Of a DNA stretch of 64,000 nucleotides, positions 12,162-24,403 are shown piece after piece. This stretch comes from Schizophyllum amplum (taxonomy: Eukaryota; Basidiomycota; Agaricomycetes; Agaricales; Schizophyllaceae): NCBI GenBank assembly GCA_007026445.1, contig VDMD01000002.1:1364001-1428000 (forward strand), given 5' to 3'. Under the pieces are notes generated by a model. It saw only the letters and a program-made list of their open reading frames with translations. It was not told the origin of the DNA and did no database searches. The stretch's first letter is position 1; the number at the start of each line of letters is the position of its first letter. A program made the translations under genes and the position numbers.

Positions 12162-12599
12162 TGAGCAGTCGCCGGTAACAGTGGCATACGCTTGCGCATA
12201 CGTGAGTAGGGGCCACTGTTCTGCCACGTGCCGGTTCTGGTACGCTCCTGCTCCTTGCCATGTATATTCTGTATTCTACCTTTTCTTCGATGTTGCATTT
12301 TAGTTGTAGTAGCATAATCGGCCGTCGGCTTTTTGGTTTTTCGAGGCGTACAGGACTTTGCGGGCTCAAGGTCCTGAGTGGCCCATGATGTTAGTCCAGG
12401 TTGGAATGGTCACTGTGGGATTTGGGGTCGTTTGAGGCGCATGAGGCATTGGCTAAATGGGGTAGGTCGATATTGTTTTCACGTGTTATGATACGTCGGG
12501 AAGGAGCTGCAACCATGTTCTCCTCCTCTCCCCATATTCCGCGAAACCACAGATGCCCCTTCTGCCACCACTATCTCCATAATCTCATCATATTGTGAA
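12162..12599. other. Intergenic region
   Basis: A 438 bp spacer between two genes in tandem. It should contain the OFD1 3' UTR and the promoter of the coiled-coil gene. No gene, repeat or RNA was recognised. Confidence 0.5.
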
Positions 12600-14977
12600 A
12601 TGCTTGCAAACGATCAATCGAAGTCGGCGCGTCCGCGCCCTCCCGCGCAGAGACGGCGTCAATCCACCGGGATCGGCAGCGCGAAGAAGGGAAGCGCGTC
12701 TCCGCCGCCGCCGTACTCTGGCGCGGGCTTCAGCTTTCCAGCGGGCTCGCCTCCTGCTCAGCCACGGCAGCGCCTCGAGTCGTTGCTGGGGTCGCCCATG
12801 TCGGCGACCCTCAAGGCACTCGGGTGGGATCTGGACGCGACCTCGTCCGACGCTGCCGGTCCACGCCCAGAATGGCTCAGCGAGGAGTCGCGCGATGAAC
12901 TCGCCGATCTCTTGACGAAGGCGGATGGCCTGATCAAGGAGCGCCAGAACGGTACGCACCCACGTCTCACTCAACGGCGTCCCTCTTGTTCACTCCGCAT
13001 GCAGAGATAGGACACACCGTGTCGACACTCAAGAGCCTCTACGACAACAGCGCCGTGCTCAAGAACCAGCACCTTGCGTTCCTCGCACGCATACCCGCCA
13101 GCCCTGCCCAATCCCCCGGCCCCGACTCGCGTCCCAGCTCGCCATGGTTTGCGGACAAGCTGCCACGCGCCATGTCAGATGTCTTCGCCCGCGGTCCCAT
13201 GCGTCACACTCGCAAGATCTCCGTGTCGCAATCTGACCTGTCCTTCCTCTCCGAACAGAATGCAGAGCTACTCGACAAGCTTAGTCGGCTCGAGGCCGAG
13301 TCCTCGCAGGCGGACCAGAAGGGCCGTCGTACGCTGCAGCGTCTGGAAGACGAGATCGCACAGCTACGTGAAGAGCTCGATAATGCTCAGGCGCGCAGCG
13401 TGGAGCTGGAAGAGCAAACCCGCACGACAAGTCCTCGAGAGACCGTCGAGGAGCGCAAAGATCGTATCATGGCTGCCCGCAAGACGTCGAGCGCCTGTCA
13501 GCCAGCAGATTCACCCGAGGACGAGGAAGAGGTCAAGGATTTTGCTCCAGGCGGAGCATTGTGTAATGTGACATCGTTCACTACACCCAAGAAGCCGAAA
13601 CGTGAAGATACCTCAGACCGCGAAGAGTTGTCATCTTCTACACAAGTTCTCATCTCGCAGCTGCTCGCCAAGATCCAAGAACTGGAGGATACGAACACGC
13701 ACATAGTGGAGCAGCAGCACGATACGAACTTCCGCTTGCAATCCGTGCAAAGGGAGACAGAGAACATCAGTAGGCTCTACGAATGTCTCAATGACCCGGC
13801 CAACGTGCAGCTCGAATTGGTGGAGGAAGAGGGTGCCCTGAACCAGCCAACACCGAAGAAGGCGACGTCGACGTCGGACACGATCCGCTTCCAAAGCTTC
13901 TGCAGAACCCTCGAGCAAGACGTCACCAAACGCTTGACCTCCGAGAGCTCATTACCCTTTCATGGCGGGAAACCCCGCAAGTCTGTCATGGGCCTGTTCG
14001 ACTCTCCTGCAACCTCACAACGCGGATCGCGCTCACAGCAAGACTCCTCGTCCCTCCGCCTCCCCCCAATACCCTTTGACCGCCGCCACACCGTCTCGCC
14101 TTCTGCGGACTCCTCCGCTAGCTACAGCCGCCCCGCGTCCCCCGCCCTGTCTGCACTGAGCCTATCCTCTCACGTCGGGCATGGGCACGGTCCTCAACCC
14201 AGCTTCAGCCAGGTATTCGGTCAGCTGCCAACACCCACTACCGAGAACGCGCCGACTCTGCAAGCGGAGCTCGGCACTGATGCGCTCGACGGGCAGTGGG
14301 GTTTGCATGGTGAGTCGCACCTGCGGCGCACCTCCCTCTATAGCTTTAGCTCGATATCTGTTCCCCCTTCGCCGTCGCCCCTACCATCATCCTCGCTTGC
14401 GTTTCCAGGTCTCACGCAGTCACGCTCGCCATCACCCTCACCGTCGCGTGGATCGCCGCGCACGCCTGTGCGCCCGTTGTTTGCGCTGGAGCCTCCGACG
14501 CCGGAGAGCCCGACCACGGCAGGTGGGGAGGCGCGTGTGGAGACACCGCAGGCGCAGCGTTATCGGCGCATGTCGCACACAGTGCGTGCGCGCACAAACC
14601 GATGGGTGGATGGGCGTTTCCGGGACACACTACTTGGCGAGGGTCCATCTGGGCGGAGGGATCTTACCGCAGCGCTGGAGACTATGGCGGACACGTCCTT
14701 TGCAGCCTCGGCGGCCGACGTACCACGGTCGCCGACCATTGCTGGTCCGGTGTATGAAGAGGACGAGGAAGAAGCGACGACGACGACCGCGGTGCAGAAG
14801 TCCCCGTCGAGGAATGTCGTCCATGGCAAGCAGAAGGGCGTTGTCAATCTTGTCGTGGAGGCGTGGCTGTGGCTGCAATTCCTGTTGATCATCCTGGTCT
14901 TTGTGTGGGCGATGGCGAAGCGAGGGCCCAAGGCCGTGCTGCGCGAGGCCGAGAGGAAGAGGAGGGCAGCGGCGTGA
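12600..14977 (+). CDS. Tail-anchored coiled-coil protein of unknown function
   Basis: Exons 12600-12951, 13005-14309 and 14409-14977 give 741 aa. The second intron (14310-14408, GTGAGT...TTTCCAG) is 99 nt with no stop, so retention would give a 774-aa protein. The N-terminus is Pro/Ser-rich, followed by helical and coiled-coil stretches (SEQNAELLDKLSRLEAE, RLEDEIAQLREELDNAQ, LISQLLAKIQELEDTN). A long Ser/Pro-rich region follows. One hydrophobic segment lies about 20 residues from the end (LWLQFLLIILVFVWAMA) and is followed by a basic tail. That layout suggests a tail anchor in the ER, Golgi or nuclear envelope with the coiled coil in the cytosol. No family could be named. It is convergent with the next gene across 1.3 kb. 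Confidence 0.8.
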
Positions 14978-16285
14978 GGCTGCCAGTCATTGGAGTCTAG
15001 GGTCGGGCGTGCGGCGTTTATCTCTACCTCTTGTCTATGAGATACCATAGGATGCTGTCACTTCTTCCGGGCTACGCACCCAGCTCGTGTACATAACTGC
15101 ACTATATCATATTTACTATCTATCGTCACTCCTTTAGGTCTCATTCTTACGCTTCGTCTTGTCTTTATATCCTTTCCCTCTGTCCGTATACCTATCGAAA
15201 GGTAGTACCTATCCCTTTGTCTTTATATCTATGCCTTCTACATTATATCTCGCGATGCGTGCGTCGCCGTATATTATATAGCATCCTCAGCCTATCAAAA
15301 CAGCGCTGAGCGCTGTGTGTCAAGCTTCAAGCTGCTTGGTGGGTGATACTTAACTTGTAATTTCTTGCATCGCGGCCGGCCTGCAATGTGCACGCTCAGC
15401 AAATCGATGACAGTAGTCAATTACCCAACGTGGCTTTCAGAACTCCGAGGATGTGCTGCGACCATCTGGAACACTCTCGGCCCCTACTTATGAGAGTACC
15501 TCGGGTTCAGAAAGAAGGGACAGCTGACTGTTTGACTGAGTGGCATTGAATTTGGGGCACATGCATGATGGTTTCCTGTGGTCTCCGAGGGCGGAATAAG
15601 TAAGCCATCACGTGCGCTGTTCGTTTTGAACATTGCGCGGTCATGTCATTGTCGGCCATGTGCGCCTCCGACAACTGAGCTCTGTCAGCGCTTCAGCGCT
15701 CAGCTTCAGCACTGGCAGATGCCACTGAATTGGGGCCTACTAATCCGAGCTACGATCTTGCGCGGCCAGTACATGACCCCACGTCTACTAAGTACTTACA
15801 TCCGATCACTAGGTAAGTCCTATACTTGCTGGGCGGTTTGGTTTGCTCTCAGCGAGTCCTCCCGACACGAAAGACATGTATACATATAATTACTGATCGT
15901 GATAGCTGATACAACTACTTGTAGAAGCACAAAGTGGGAGGGGCGTAGTAACAGGACATGAGAGAGAATATGCCAGGATAAGAGAAAAAAATGCCAGTGT
16001 AGCCCACATACGCGTGTTGCCAACGCAGGCGCAAAAATGCCAGACGGAATAGAGGTGACCGACCAAACCACGTTGCATAGTCAGACTATGCCAGGTAGTG
16101 AGACCAATGGCTAAACCGATAGAAGAAAATTGAGATAGAAGGACAGTGGGTAGAATATACAAGGGATCGATCTAGGGATAAGTAAGGCGAACACACCGGT
16201 ACAAGCCAGGCAGCGCGGCGGAAGCACGCGGCCGGCGAGGAAGAGCCGCGCAGAGGGCTGGATGCAGCACACTGGGCTGCGTAAA
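14978..16285. other. Convergent intergenic region with pyrimidine-rich stretch
   Basis: This 1.3 kb gap lies between two 3' ends. The part at 15110-15260 is pyrimidine-rich and carries GTCTTTATATC twice (about 15161 and 15220). At 15300-15340 and near 15690 there are CAGCGCT palindromic clusters and a CAAGCTTCAAG motif that recur elsewhere in the window. No coding region was recognised. Confidence 0.5.
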
Positions 16286-17563
16286 TCACGCCTTCGCTTC
16301 CTGCACTTCGTACGCCGGCAGCAGTGGCTCCCCGGGCGCGATCGGCAGCACAATCCTCCCCGTCTCCGCCGGGTGGTGATGTGCGTGCGAGCGAGAGCGG
16401 TGATGACGGTGCGTGCGCTCGCCAGGCGACACCCATGCCTCCTTCGCGCGGGCCTGAGCTTGCGGCGAGAGTGAGGATAGCGGCACGGGGGCGTAGATGA
16501 CCGGCTCGCCGGACGTATCTGCGCGGTCCTGCGGGAGCAGGTAGATGCGCTGCGGCCCTGCGGACGCGGGTGAAGGAGCGGAGGGAAGGTGGGCGAGGGG
16601 AAGGGTCGCGGCTTGCCGCCGGGTGATGTGCATGCGGTAGTATTTCGAGACAGCCAGGAGGCAATGCAACTTGGGCGAGTGTAAGCTTGGTGGTAAGTGA
16701 AGAGTGTGGCGAGACTCACCCTGCCGACAAGAACTACTACAACAAGCGCGAAGCAGAGCATCGACGCCCTTTCTATCCATCGCTCACAGTTCTCCAGCGA
16801 CAATCCGAGATCGCCGAGGTCACGGATGATCTCTGGTTGGCGGGAGAGCTCTTCACATACACCAGCACGCGTTGACTTGTCTAGGACAGCATGCGTGGCG
16901 GAGAAGAGGCTGATGACGCAGACAGCAAAGTCTGCGATCGAGTAGTCTCTGTAAAAGCGGATGTAGCCGGGCTTGTTCTGCATGATTCGAGTTGAGACAC
17001 GGTCGCGGGTGCAGTGGGATAATTTCGCACCTTCGTGATGCCGTAGAAGCCCAGACCACAGACCACAGCGGAAGACGCAAAGTACGCGGAGAGCAAAGCC
17101 CAGAGGATTTGGATGCTGTCGACCCGCCACTCATCGTGAGCGCTTTCCCATTCGCTCTCGGGCTCCCACTTGAGGGAGCGCCACAATGCAGCGACTTGGA
17201 TGGCGAGTGCAGCATGCACGGCGGCGCCCGAGAGGGTGATGACGAGCGAGGCAGTCCTGTGGTGCGGGTATGAGCGAGGGCGCACCATGGCGAGGGGGAA
17301 AACCGGTCGGGCGGACATGTAGCAGTATATAAGGATGGCCGAGAAGAGCCGGTTTGTCAGGCGCCCCTTCATCCCAAAATACTGAATGCAATGGGCACCC
17401 GACGAGGGCGATGAAATATCGCGCAACTTACCTCTGGGTTGTGTAGCGCAGCATTGGGCGGGACAGCCTCTGCGACGATTCCAAGCGAGATGAAGGTGGG
17501 AGAAGAAGACAAGAGCGACTCGCGACCGCGCGCAATTGTCGTTATGTTCAGATCGTCAGCCAT
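16286..17563 (-). CDS. Multi-pass membrane protein of unknown function
   Basis: Four exons on the minus strand (17563-17432, 17381-17031, 16977-16720, 16669-16286), all in phase 0, give 374 aa. Four to five hydrophobic segments can be seen: around RLFSAILIYCY, SLVITLSGAAVHAALAI, ILWALLSAYFASSAVVCGL, DFAVCVISLFSATHAVL and MLCFALVVVVLVG. The C-terminal 120 residues are hydrophilic, Pro-rich and contain a His/Arg-rich patch (HRHHRSRSHAHHH), probably cytosolic. No transport or enzyme motif was recognised. The gene reads as a conserved fungal membrane protein of unknown role; the splice sites are all good, so its existence is more certain than its function. Confidence 0.78.
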
Positions 17564-17874
17564 ACTTCGTCATCTCAATGTCATGCCACCTTCCGTCGCA
17601 GCCGCACGCGCTCGGCTCGGCGTCCAAAAGCGGGCCCATAACGGTTGAACTCCAAGCGCAGAAAACAAACCACCCGTCTTACGCGCGAAAATCTTCGTGC
17701 CACGTACGTCCTTCAGAATCAAGCGTTTTTTGCTAGTGTCACACGTCGCTCCCCAAAGTACTAAAGGACACTAGTGCTGATACGCATGCCGAAGTTTGGA
17801 TGGAATAGCGGCGGAAAAGCAAACACAAAAACTGACTACTATGACTGTTACAACACTCGAATAGACACGAAAGC
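17564..17874. other. Short intergenic region
   Basis: A 311 bp gap between the start of the membrane-protein gene and the NUP188 stop, both on the minus strand. It should hold the promoter of the former and the 3' UTR of the latter. Nothing further was seen. Confidence 0.5.
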
Positions 17875-20800
17875 TCACAAGGCCTAGCAAACAATCAGCA
17901 AGGCGAACGCTCCTCAGACACAAAAAAACTCACCTTAGCAGGTCCCACTACATGATTGCGGAAGAAATTCTCCAATATCTGGCTCACGTTAACCATACTT
18001 TTCCCTAGAGTCGTATCGCTCTTTTCCATGAGCGGCTTTGCCTTCTGCATGAGCGACTCCAGATCGTCGACCGTATCGCTGATCAGACCGCGGCGCAGAC
18101 GGTCCGCCGCCTTCGTCGCCGTTGACACCTCCATCGACGACTGCTGCGACTCGTCAAAGTCCGCGTCCCGGCTGGCTACGTCGTGATCGGATTTGTTGAG
18201 GTAAAGGGCAAGTTGTGTGGCCGAATAGGTCAGGACAACCTCGAGGGTTCGTCGGGCGACAGCGATGCCGGCGTGGACGCTCTCCCGCGTGTCATACATC
18301 CCCGGCAGGCTGGTCTTGCCCTTGGCGGCTGGACCAACCGATACGGCTTTCGTGAGCAGATCGCGAAGCTGGTCCAAAGTGCAGTTGCCGAGCTCAAGCA
18401 GTGTGCCGAGGGACGCCCTCTCACCAAGCACGACTTTATTTTGCTGGACGAAGAAATCAGTATATGCGAGCAAAAAAAGTAGAAGAATACTCACAGGTAA
18501 GATTATAGCTTCCTCTGCTGACCAACTATCTCTCTCGCGCATCATGACGGACTCCGCACGACTGATGACAACCAAGACGCTGACAATGGACCCCGAGAGC
18601 TTGAGCAGGCGGTGCAGAAGATGGGCGATAGGCGGTCGCTGCAACGGGTCCGCGCTCTGCTCTTTCTCAGGTAACCGATCCTGCGGCGTCACAGGCTCGA
18701 AGAGACTAGCTACGCGTCTCGGATGAGTTACCGCGTGATTGACATGCTGCAGCAACACTAGGCCATGTATCTTGAATGCGTACAGCACCTGATCGACATG
18801 CCGGCTCCCGCTCGCCGACGTCTGCGAGCCCTCCGCCAGGGCGTGGAACACGTTGACCGTCTGCTCCATCTCCTCCACGGTGGCAAGCGAGATCGGGTCC
18901 GTCGCTGTCCACGACATGGTGCGTACAATCTGCGCGCTGCACAGCTGCACGAAGCCGCTCGCCTCCGCATCCAGGTAGTGTGTCTCGCGGCCGAGCGCGA
19001 GCAGCACGGCGGCCACAACGGCCAGCATCGAGCAGTAGGCCCTGTGCGCGGGACTGCGCTCGCCCGGGAGATCGGGCAGGGCGACGTCGATGGCACCCGA
19101 GCGGATAGCCGTGCTGATGGAGCAGTTGCTGTAGGCTAACAGGACACCATTGGCTGCGAGCATCTCTGCTGCCTCGGGAACGCTGGCGAGAGCCATGTGG
19201 AGGCGCATTATATGAGGCGAGTAGAGGGGCAGTTTGCGCATGGTCAGCAGAGGCAGATCAGACAGTCCCGAGAGATCCGTCTTCGAGTATATCTCCAGGC
19301 TCTCCCGAACCACGTCGGTCTCCCGACATCGAGCCAGCCACTGCGATGGCGAAGAGTTGACGTCTCGTCGTATGCACTGCTCGAAGACGGCGACGAGGAG
19401 CTCCAGATCACGGTCGAGGTCGAGGTCTGCTCTGTTGCGAATGGCCAGGAAGACAATCCGCAGGCCATCGATAACAAGCGCCAATATCGCGTCGATCGTG
19501 GTCGTTATACGCAACCGCTGGTCCGCGTTGACGAGTTTGCGCTGCGGAAGGAGATTCCGGCTCTGCTTGGCGCAGTAGAACAGGATCTGGAGGAGGGTTT
19601 GATGGAAGGGGACACTGTTTTTGCCCAAGAAGGATGCGGCTGGCGGCTGGGCCGAGTTTGAGAGGATGCCGCGAGTGTTAGCCATGACGTCGGCAAACAT
19701 CTGGACGGAGACGTCCTTCTCGTCTGACCAGAACCACGCTAGCTCCAGCAGAGCGAGCAGTATACCCAACCGCTGGCCGTGCACGATAGCCCTCATGTCG
19801 CCCGGGAACTCCTCAGCTGCCACGTCGTGCGCAATCGCGGCGTACGCTTCCAGGATGTGCTTTCGCGCGTCGGTGTCTCCTCGGACATACGGTCCTACTT
19901 GGTGTAAGAGGAACTGCCAGGCGGTCGCAAGATGGGAGAAACCGTGCGTCACGGAGAGGTTGAGGTTGATGGAGTACACTTGCAGCAGTATGTCGTCGTC
20001 CGCGCGGTCGATCGCCATGCCGTCAGCCTCAGGCGTATACGCATCCATCCGCCGCTTGAAGTGGTCCAGAGAGAAAGCAAAACCGTCGCCCAGTTCGCGC
20101 TCGTTGGCGGGTTCGGTTAACCGAACCTGATCGAGGGTTAAGCCTGGATACTTTTCCTCCAACTGCTTCGTCGCTTCGTCGAACAGTTGCGGGTTGTACG
20201 GGGCGTTGGCCGCGTGAAGGATGACCTCGTTGAGCTCGTCGGACTTGAACCACTTGTGAATCTTAGAGAAGCTCATCGGTCTCTCTGGCGTCGCCTTCCC
20301 AACATTCTCCTGCACTTGCATGCTGATGTCCGATCCCAGGATGTTCGTTGCGTGTGCTTGCGACACTGCGCGGTAAGCGTACGAAGATACCTCGTGGTGT
20401 AAATCTGCGTGCTGAACGTTGTCGATCGTCATCATGCCTGTCGCCTTGCAATCCGGAGGCGGCTCCTTCTCGCAGGACGCAGCCCCTGCTATCCTGTCCC
20501 AGAACGCGGCATCGCTGCGCATCGGCGCCAGTATGGTTTTATTCTCGAGCCCACGATGCCATACGGCGTCCAGGAAGCCGAGCACGTAGGATAAGAGCTG
20601 CGGGTTGACGTCCCAAAGCGTCGACCAATCCTTGAGAGTGTCCAACGCCGCTTGCATACCGGTAACTTTGCGCTTGCTGTCCTTAGCTGTGTCGGCTCCT
20701 TCGATAGCTCTCCCTTTGCCCTTGATATCCTTCACCGAGAAATGTGTTCCCGTGATGAACAGACGTCCGAGAGCGGGCTCTTTCTCCACGGTGAGCGCCA

Positions 20801-23800
20801 TGAAGTTCCAGACCGCGATGCGAAGAGGAGCAGGGCTGAATGCCTCTCGGGCGATATGAACGAGTTCTGCGACAGTGCTCTCCGGACTCTGTAGGTGGGC
20901 CATGATGGTTGAAGGCGGTGGATTTACCGAGGACAAAGACGTGCACAGGCATGTCAGAACACGCATAGCTTCGAGAGGCACCACAGGTCCGGCGCCAATC
21001 TGCTTGACATACGATGCAAGCACGTCGATGGGATCCGCACCACCAGCGCTCAGATCACTGAACCCGCCACTGACGGACCGCGTGCAGAGGTACTGCTCAA
21101 GCAGGCTCGCCTTCGTCGATACCTCCGACATCTGTTTCTGCGTGAGCAATATGCGCGTCAGCCGCAGCGCCGACTGCAGCAGGAACACCAGCTTGCGGAT
21201 GTCTGCCACGCGCTGCTCCTTGTGCAACACATCGAGCGCGCTCTTGCCCGTAGTCAAGCTTGCCACGAGCGGCATCACCGACGCGGCGCTCGCGTGGAAC
21301 AGCCACACATCCGCAACCGCCTGGCTCAGCCGTGGGAACGGTCGCTCCGCCACATTCGGGGGTGAATGCTCGAGGATATTTGTGTAGAAGCGCAGGACGC
21401 GCCGGCCGATCTCGAAGCGGTCCCCCAGCTGCGCGTACTTCCACGTCATGTGCTCAACCCAGATCTCCGTGTGGATGAAGCGCGCGGCGCGGAGGAGCAC
21501 TTCCTCCTTCGTGCGCGTCAGCTCCTCGTTCTCTGGCGTGATCGTGCTGTAAGCCTGGTCAAACAGCTCCTGGACGAGATTGAGGACGGCCAAAGTCATG
21601 GTGTAATGCCCCGTCACCCGCTCTGCGGCAAAGGCGTTCGACGCTGCGCTCGGCGCACGATCGTTGCCAAACAGCGCCGACGTCGACCGCAAGAACAGCC
21701 AGACCCGAGCGGATCTCCCTTGAACGGGCAGGAGCGCAGCGAGTACCCCGACGGCGGATGTAACGAGCTCTGCGGGTGACCGGCGTCGAGGGTTCGCAGC
21801 CGTGAGCGCTTCTTCCAAGATCATTGTCGTGAGCTGCACCAAGTCCGGCGGGGCGGTCTCTGTCATCGTGTGCGAGACTACAGGGAAGCCGTCTTCCAGC
21901 GTATCCATCAACAACTCCGCTGTCCTTGGGTGATCCTGAATGGTTCCGCGGATGAGGTCCAATGCCTCGATGATGGCACTGGTCTCCGTCTCGTCGTCCA
22001 TCTGCATGCCGATGTCGTCCAGTCGCAACGTCCGCGTCTGAGTGTCCTGACGCTTGCCGAAGAACACATCCTCATATCCCGCCGACGACCCCGAGAGCCG
22101 CTTACGATTGACGTAGCGCGTCAGGACCTCGGAGATGATCTTCCAGCCAGAGTGCTTGTGCTTCCAGTCGACTATGACCCACGTCTTTTCATCCCCAGCG
22201 ACGAGCCGACCATGCGTACCTGCTGGCAGAATGGATCCACCCGGAAGGCGCAAGGGGTGCATGTTCACATAGTAGATCTCCATAGGGCCATTGCGTGATG
22301 CGCGCTCTGCCTGCCGCTCATAGTGCCGATGCGACTCGTTGTTGAGCGTAATGTGCTGCGCGTAGGTTGGGAGGGCGTTGAAATATTCGAAGACATTTTG
22401 CGCGCATTCATTCTGTTCTTCGTAGCGAACGGGCTGGCTGTCAGAGGTTGTTGTGAGAGGATCGGTATCGAGAAAACCGCACGCGGCCATTGAGCGGCAG
22501 AGCTTGAGTAGCGGGGCAAAGTGGATGGGGAAGCGGGCACGCGCGACGTCAAAGATCGCTCGCCTGGACGGACCCTGGTGCCAATCGACCTGCCAGTACT
22601 GGTGGCATAGAAGGAAGATCGAATCGACTTCGCTGCGACCAAAAAGAGCGACCCAAATATCCACCAAGGTATAGAAATTGGAGATGGATTCCACGGGGAT
22701 GATATCGAGCATGGTGATGAGGAAACCTACACGGATATGAGTAGGGGCCACGACATGTGCAAGAACACTCTACCTTTGAGCACACTGCGGAATGCGATAG
22801 GATTTGTGTCCGTCACGGCTGAGTCCCGCTTCCAAGCCAAAGACGCAACAAAAAGGGGGGAGTTTGTCAACAGCTCGTTGAGCAAAATGAAGAGATCACC
22901 GCCGTCGAGTGAGGCTCTTGCCATAGCAGTGGTGATAGGCTCGCGATCCTTCGTCCCCGTTCCGCCAACAAGGACCTGCAGAAAAGGCACATAGGACGCC
23001 GGCACTTGATTCATGCCTTGCATCTTCTCCGCCAATTTCGTCAGCACGAGCGACCATGCCATAAATGTGAGGGAGAACATGCTGTTGTCCCCTGCCATGA
23101 CGAGGTTGTGTATACGCTGCAGCGATTCCGGCGACGATACATACGTATCCTGATTTGCCGGCGTATCCGAGATCTCAAGGAATGTCGGGTCGGCAAAGTT
23201 TTCCAGCTCGAGAACCTCGATCATGATGAGCATCCACGTCGCGGCCATATCTTGGCGCAGTTGCTGCCCCTCCGCGTCGAGGAGCAGTGTGCCGTTTGCC
23301 TGCGAGGTGCCCATCGTCGTTGAGTACGCGCTACGGTACACGCGCTCGACCGTCCGACCGTCTCTCGGCACAGAACCAAACATCGCCCAGAAGAGCACCT
23401 CCAGCAGCACGAGCTGCTCCTTCGCGTTCTGCTTCGCCCACTGTGTCGCGTTCTTGACGCTCGCCATCATCGCCTTCGGAACTGGCGCCTGCAGCTTCGC
23501 CTCAAACTCCTCAAGAAGCGCATCCACGAACTTGCGCGCATCTGGCACAAGTTTCGGCATGAACTTTGCAGACACAGGATACAGCCATTGTTGCTCGTTC
23601 ACCTCCTCGCGGAAGAGTGGGATGAGACAGCGAAAGAGGTGTAGACGCTCCGCGTAATAGAACGGCGTGAACCGGTCGTCCATATCCGCGACATCCGCAT
23701 CAGAGGCCTGATGCAGGCCCCCGTTGTAGAGGAAGAGCTTGAGGAGGATGAGCGCCTGCACCTGGCAGATGTCAAACTTGGCGCTGATGGTTGTGGCGGC

Positions 23801-24112
23801 CTTGATGTCGTTGCGGTCCGCGGTGAGGGTCATGCTATCAACAGTGACAGAGCCGCTCTCGAGTGTCATGCGTGACGCCTCAGATGGCTTGCCAAAGGGG
23901 GCGGAGATGTTTCTGAGGCGGTCAAGGCGCACGTCAAGGTAACCGAGGATGGTGTCCTGCCGCCCTCCCTGGAAGCGCTCATGCTCGCCCGTGAGCACGC
24001 GGTACAGTTCCTCGTAGGTGCTGTGTAGCGCATGTCAGTCAACAAAGGTGTACAAAAGGTCATCCGTTACGCACACATCGACCAGGCTCGAGACCTTGCG
24101 TTCACCCGGCAT
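17875..24112 (-). CDS. NUP188: Nucleoporin Nup188, inner-ring scaffold of the nuclear pore
   Basis: Exons on the minus strand: 24112-24075, 24020-22774, 22726-18495, 18443-17934 and 17883-17875, for 2011 aa. Nup188 is a large alpha-solenoid of the pore inner ring that binds Nic96. The N-terminus has TYEELYRVLTGE followed by a long helical solenoid. An SH3-like insertion lies near residue 585-635 (LPGGSILPAGTHGRL, VIVDWKHKHSGWKIISEVL), typical of this protein. The start at 24112 is the first in-frame ATG after an upstream stop and requires a 38-nt first exon. A 51-nt intron without stop (18444-18494) is predicted inside the long open frame. The last exon has only 9 nt (two codons plus stop) after a good GTGAGT donor; without splicing the frame would run on 12 codons. 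The gene is divergent from NOP13. Confidence 0.9.
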
Positions 24113-24403
24113 GCTTGGTGCGAGCCGCTCAATGTTACACCGCTTGACGCGTCGTGAAATTCGATAACAAGGAACGCGTCCCTTTCAAGTCCCGTAATGA
24201 TTGCACCTCCTCTATAGGCGCGTATCAGCGATCTCATAGAGTCCCCGACGCAACACATACGCACCTCGAGGAACAAAAGGAAGACAAGTTCAAGACGCGC
24301 TGAGCCGCTTGGACCAGCATCAGTGTTCCCGTTTCGGTGAACAAAACACGATCGAGATTATTGCACTGATCTCCTTCCCCCTCCTCTGAAGTAGAAGAAC
24401 ACC
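24113..24403. promoter_or_regulatory. Bidirectional promoter region NUP188 / NOP13
   Basis: Only 291 bp separate the two divergent start codons, so both promoters and 5' UTRs must fit here. No TATA box was seen at a convincing place. Shared regulation is possible but not shown. Confidence 0.55.
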
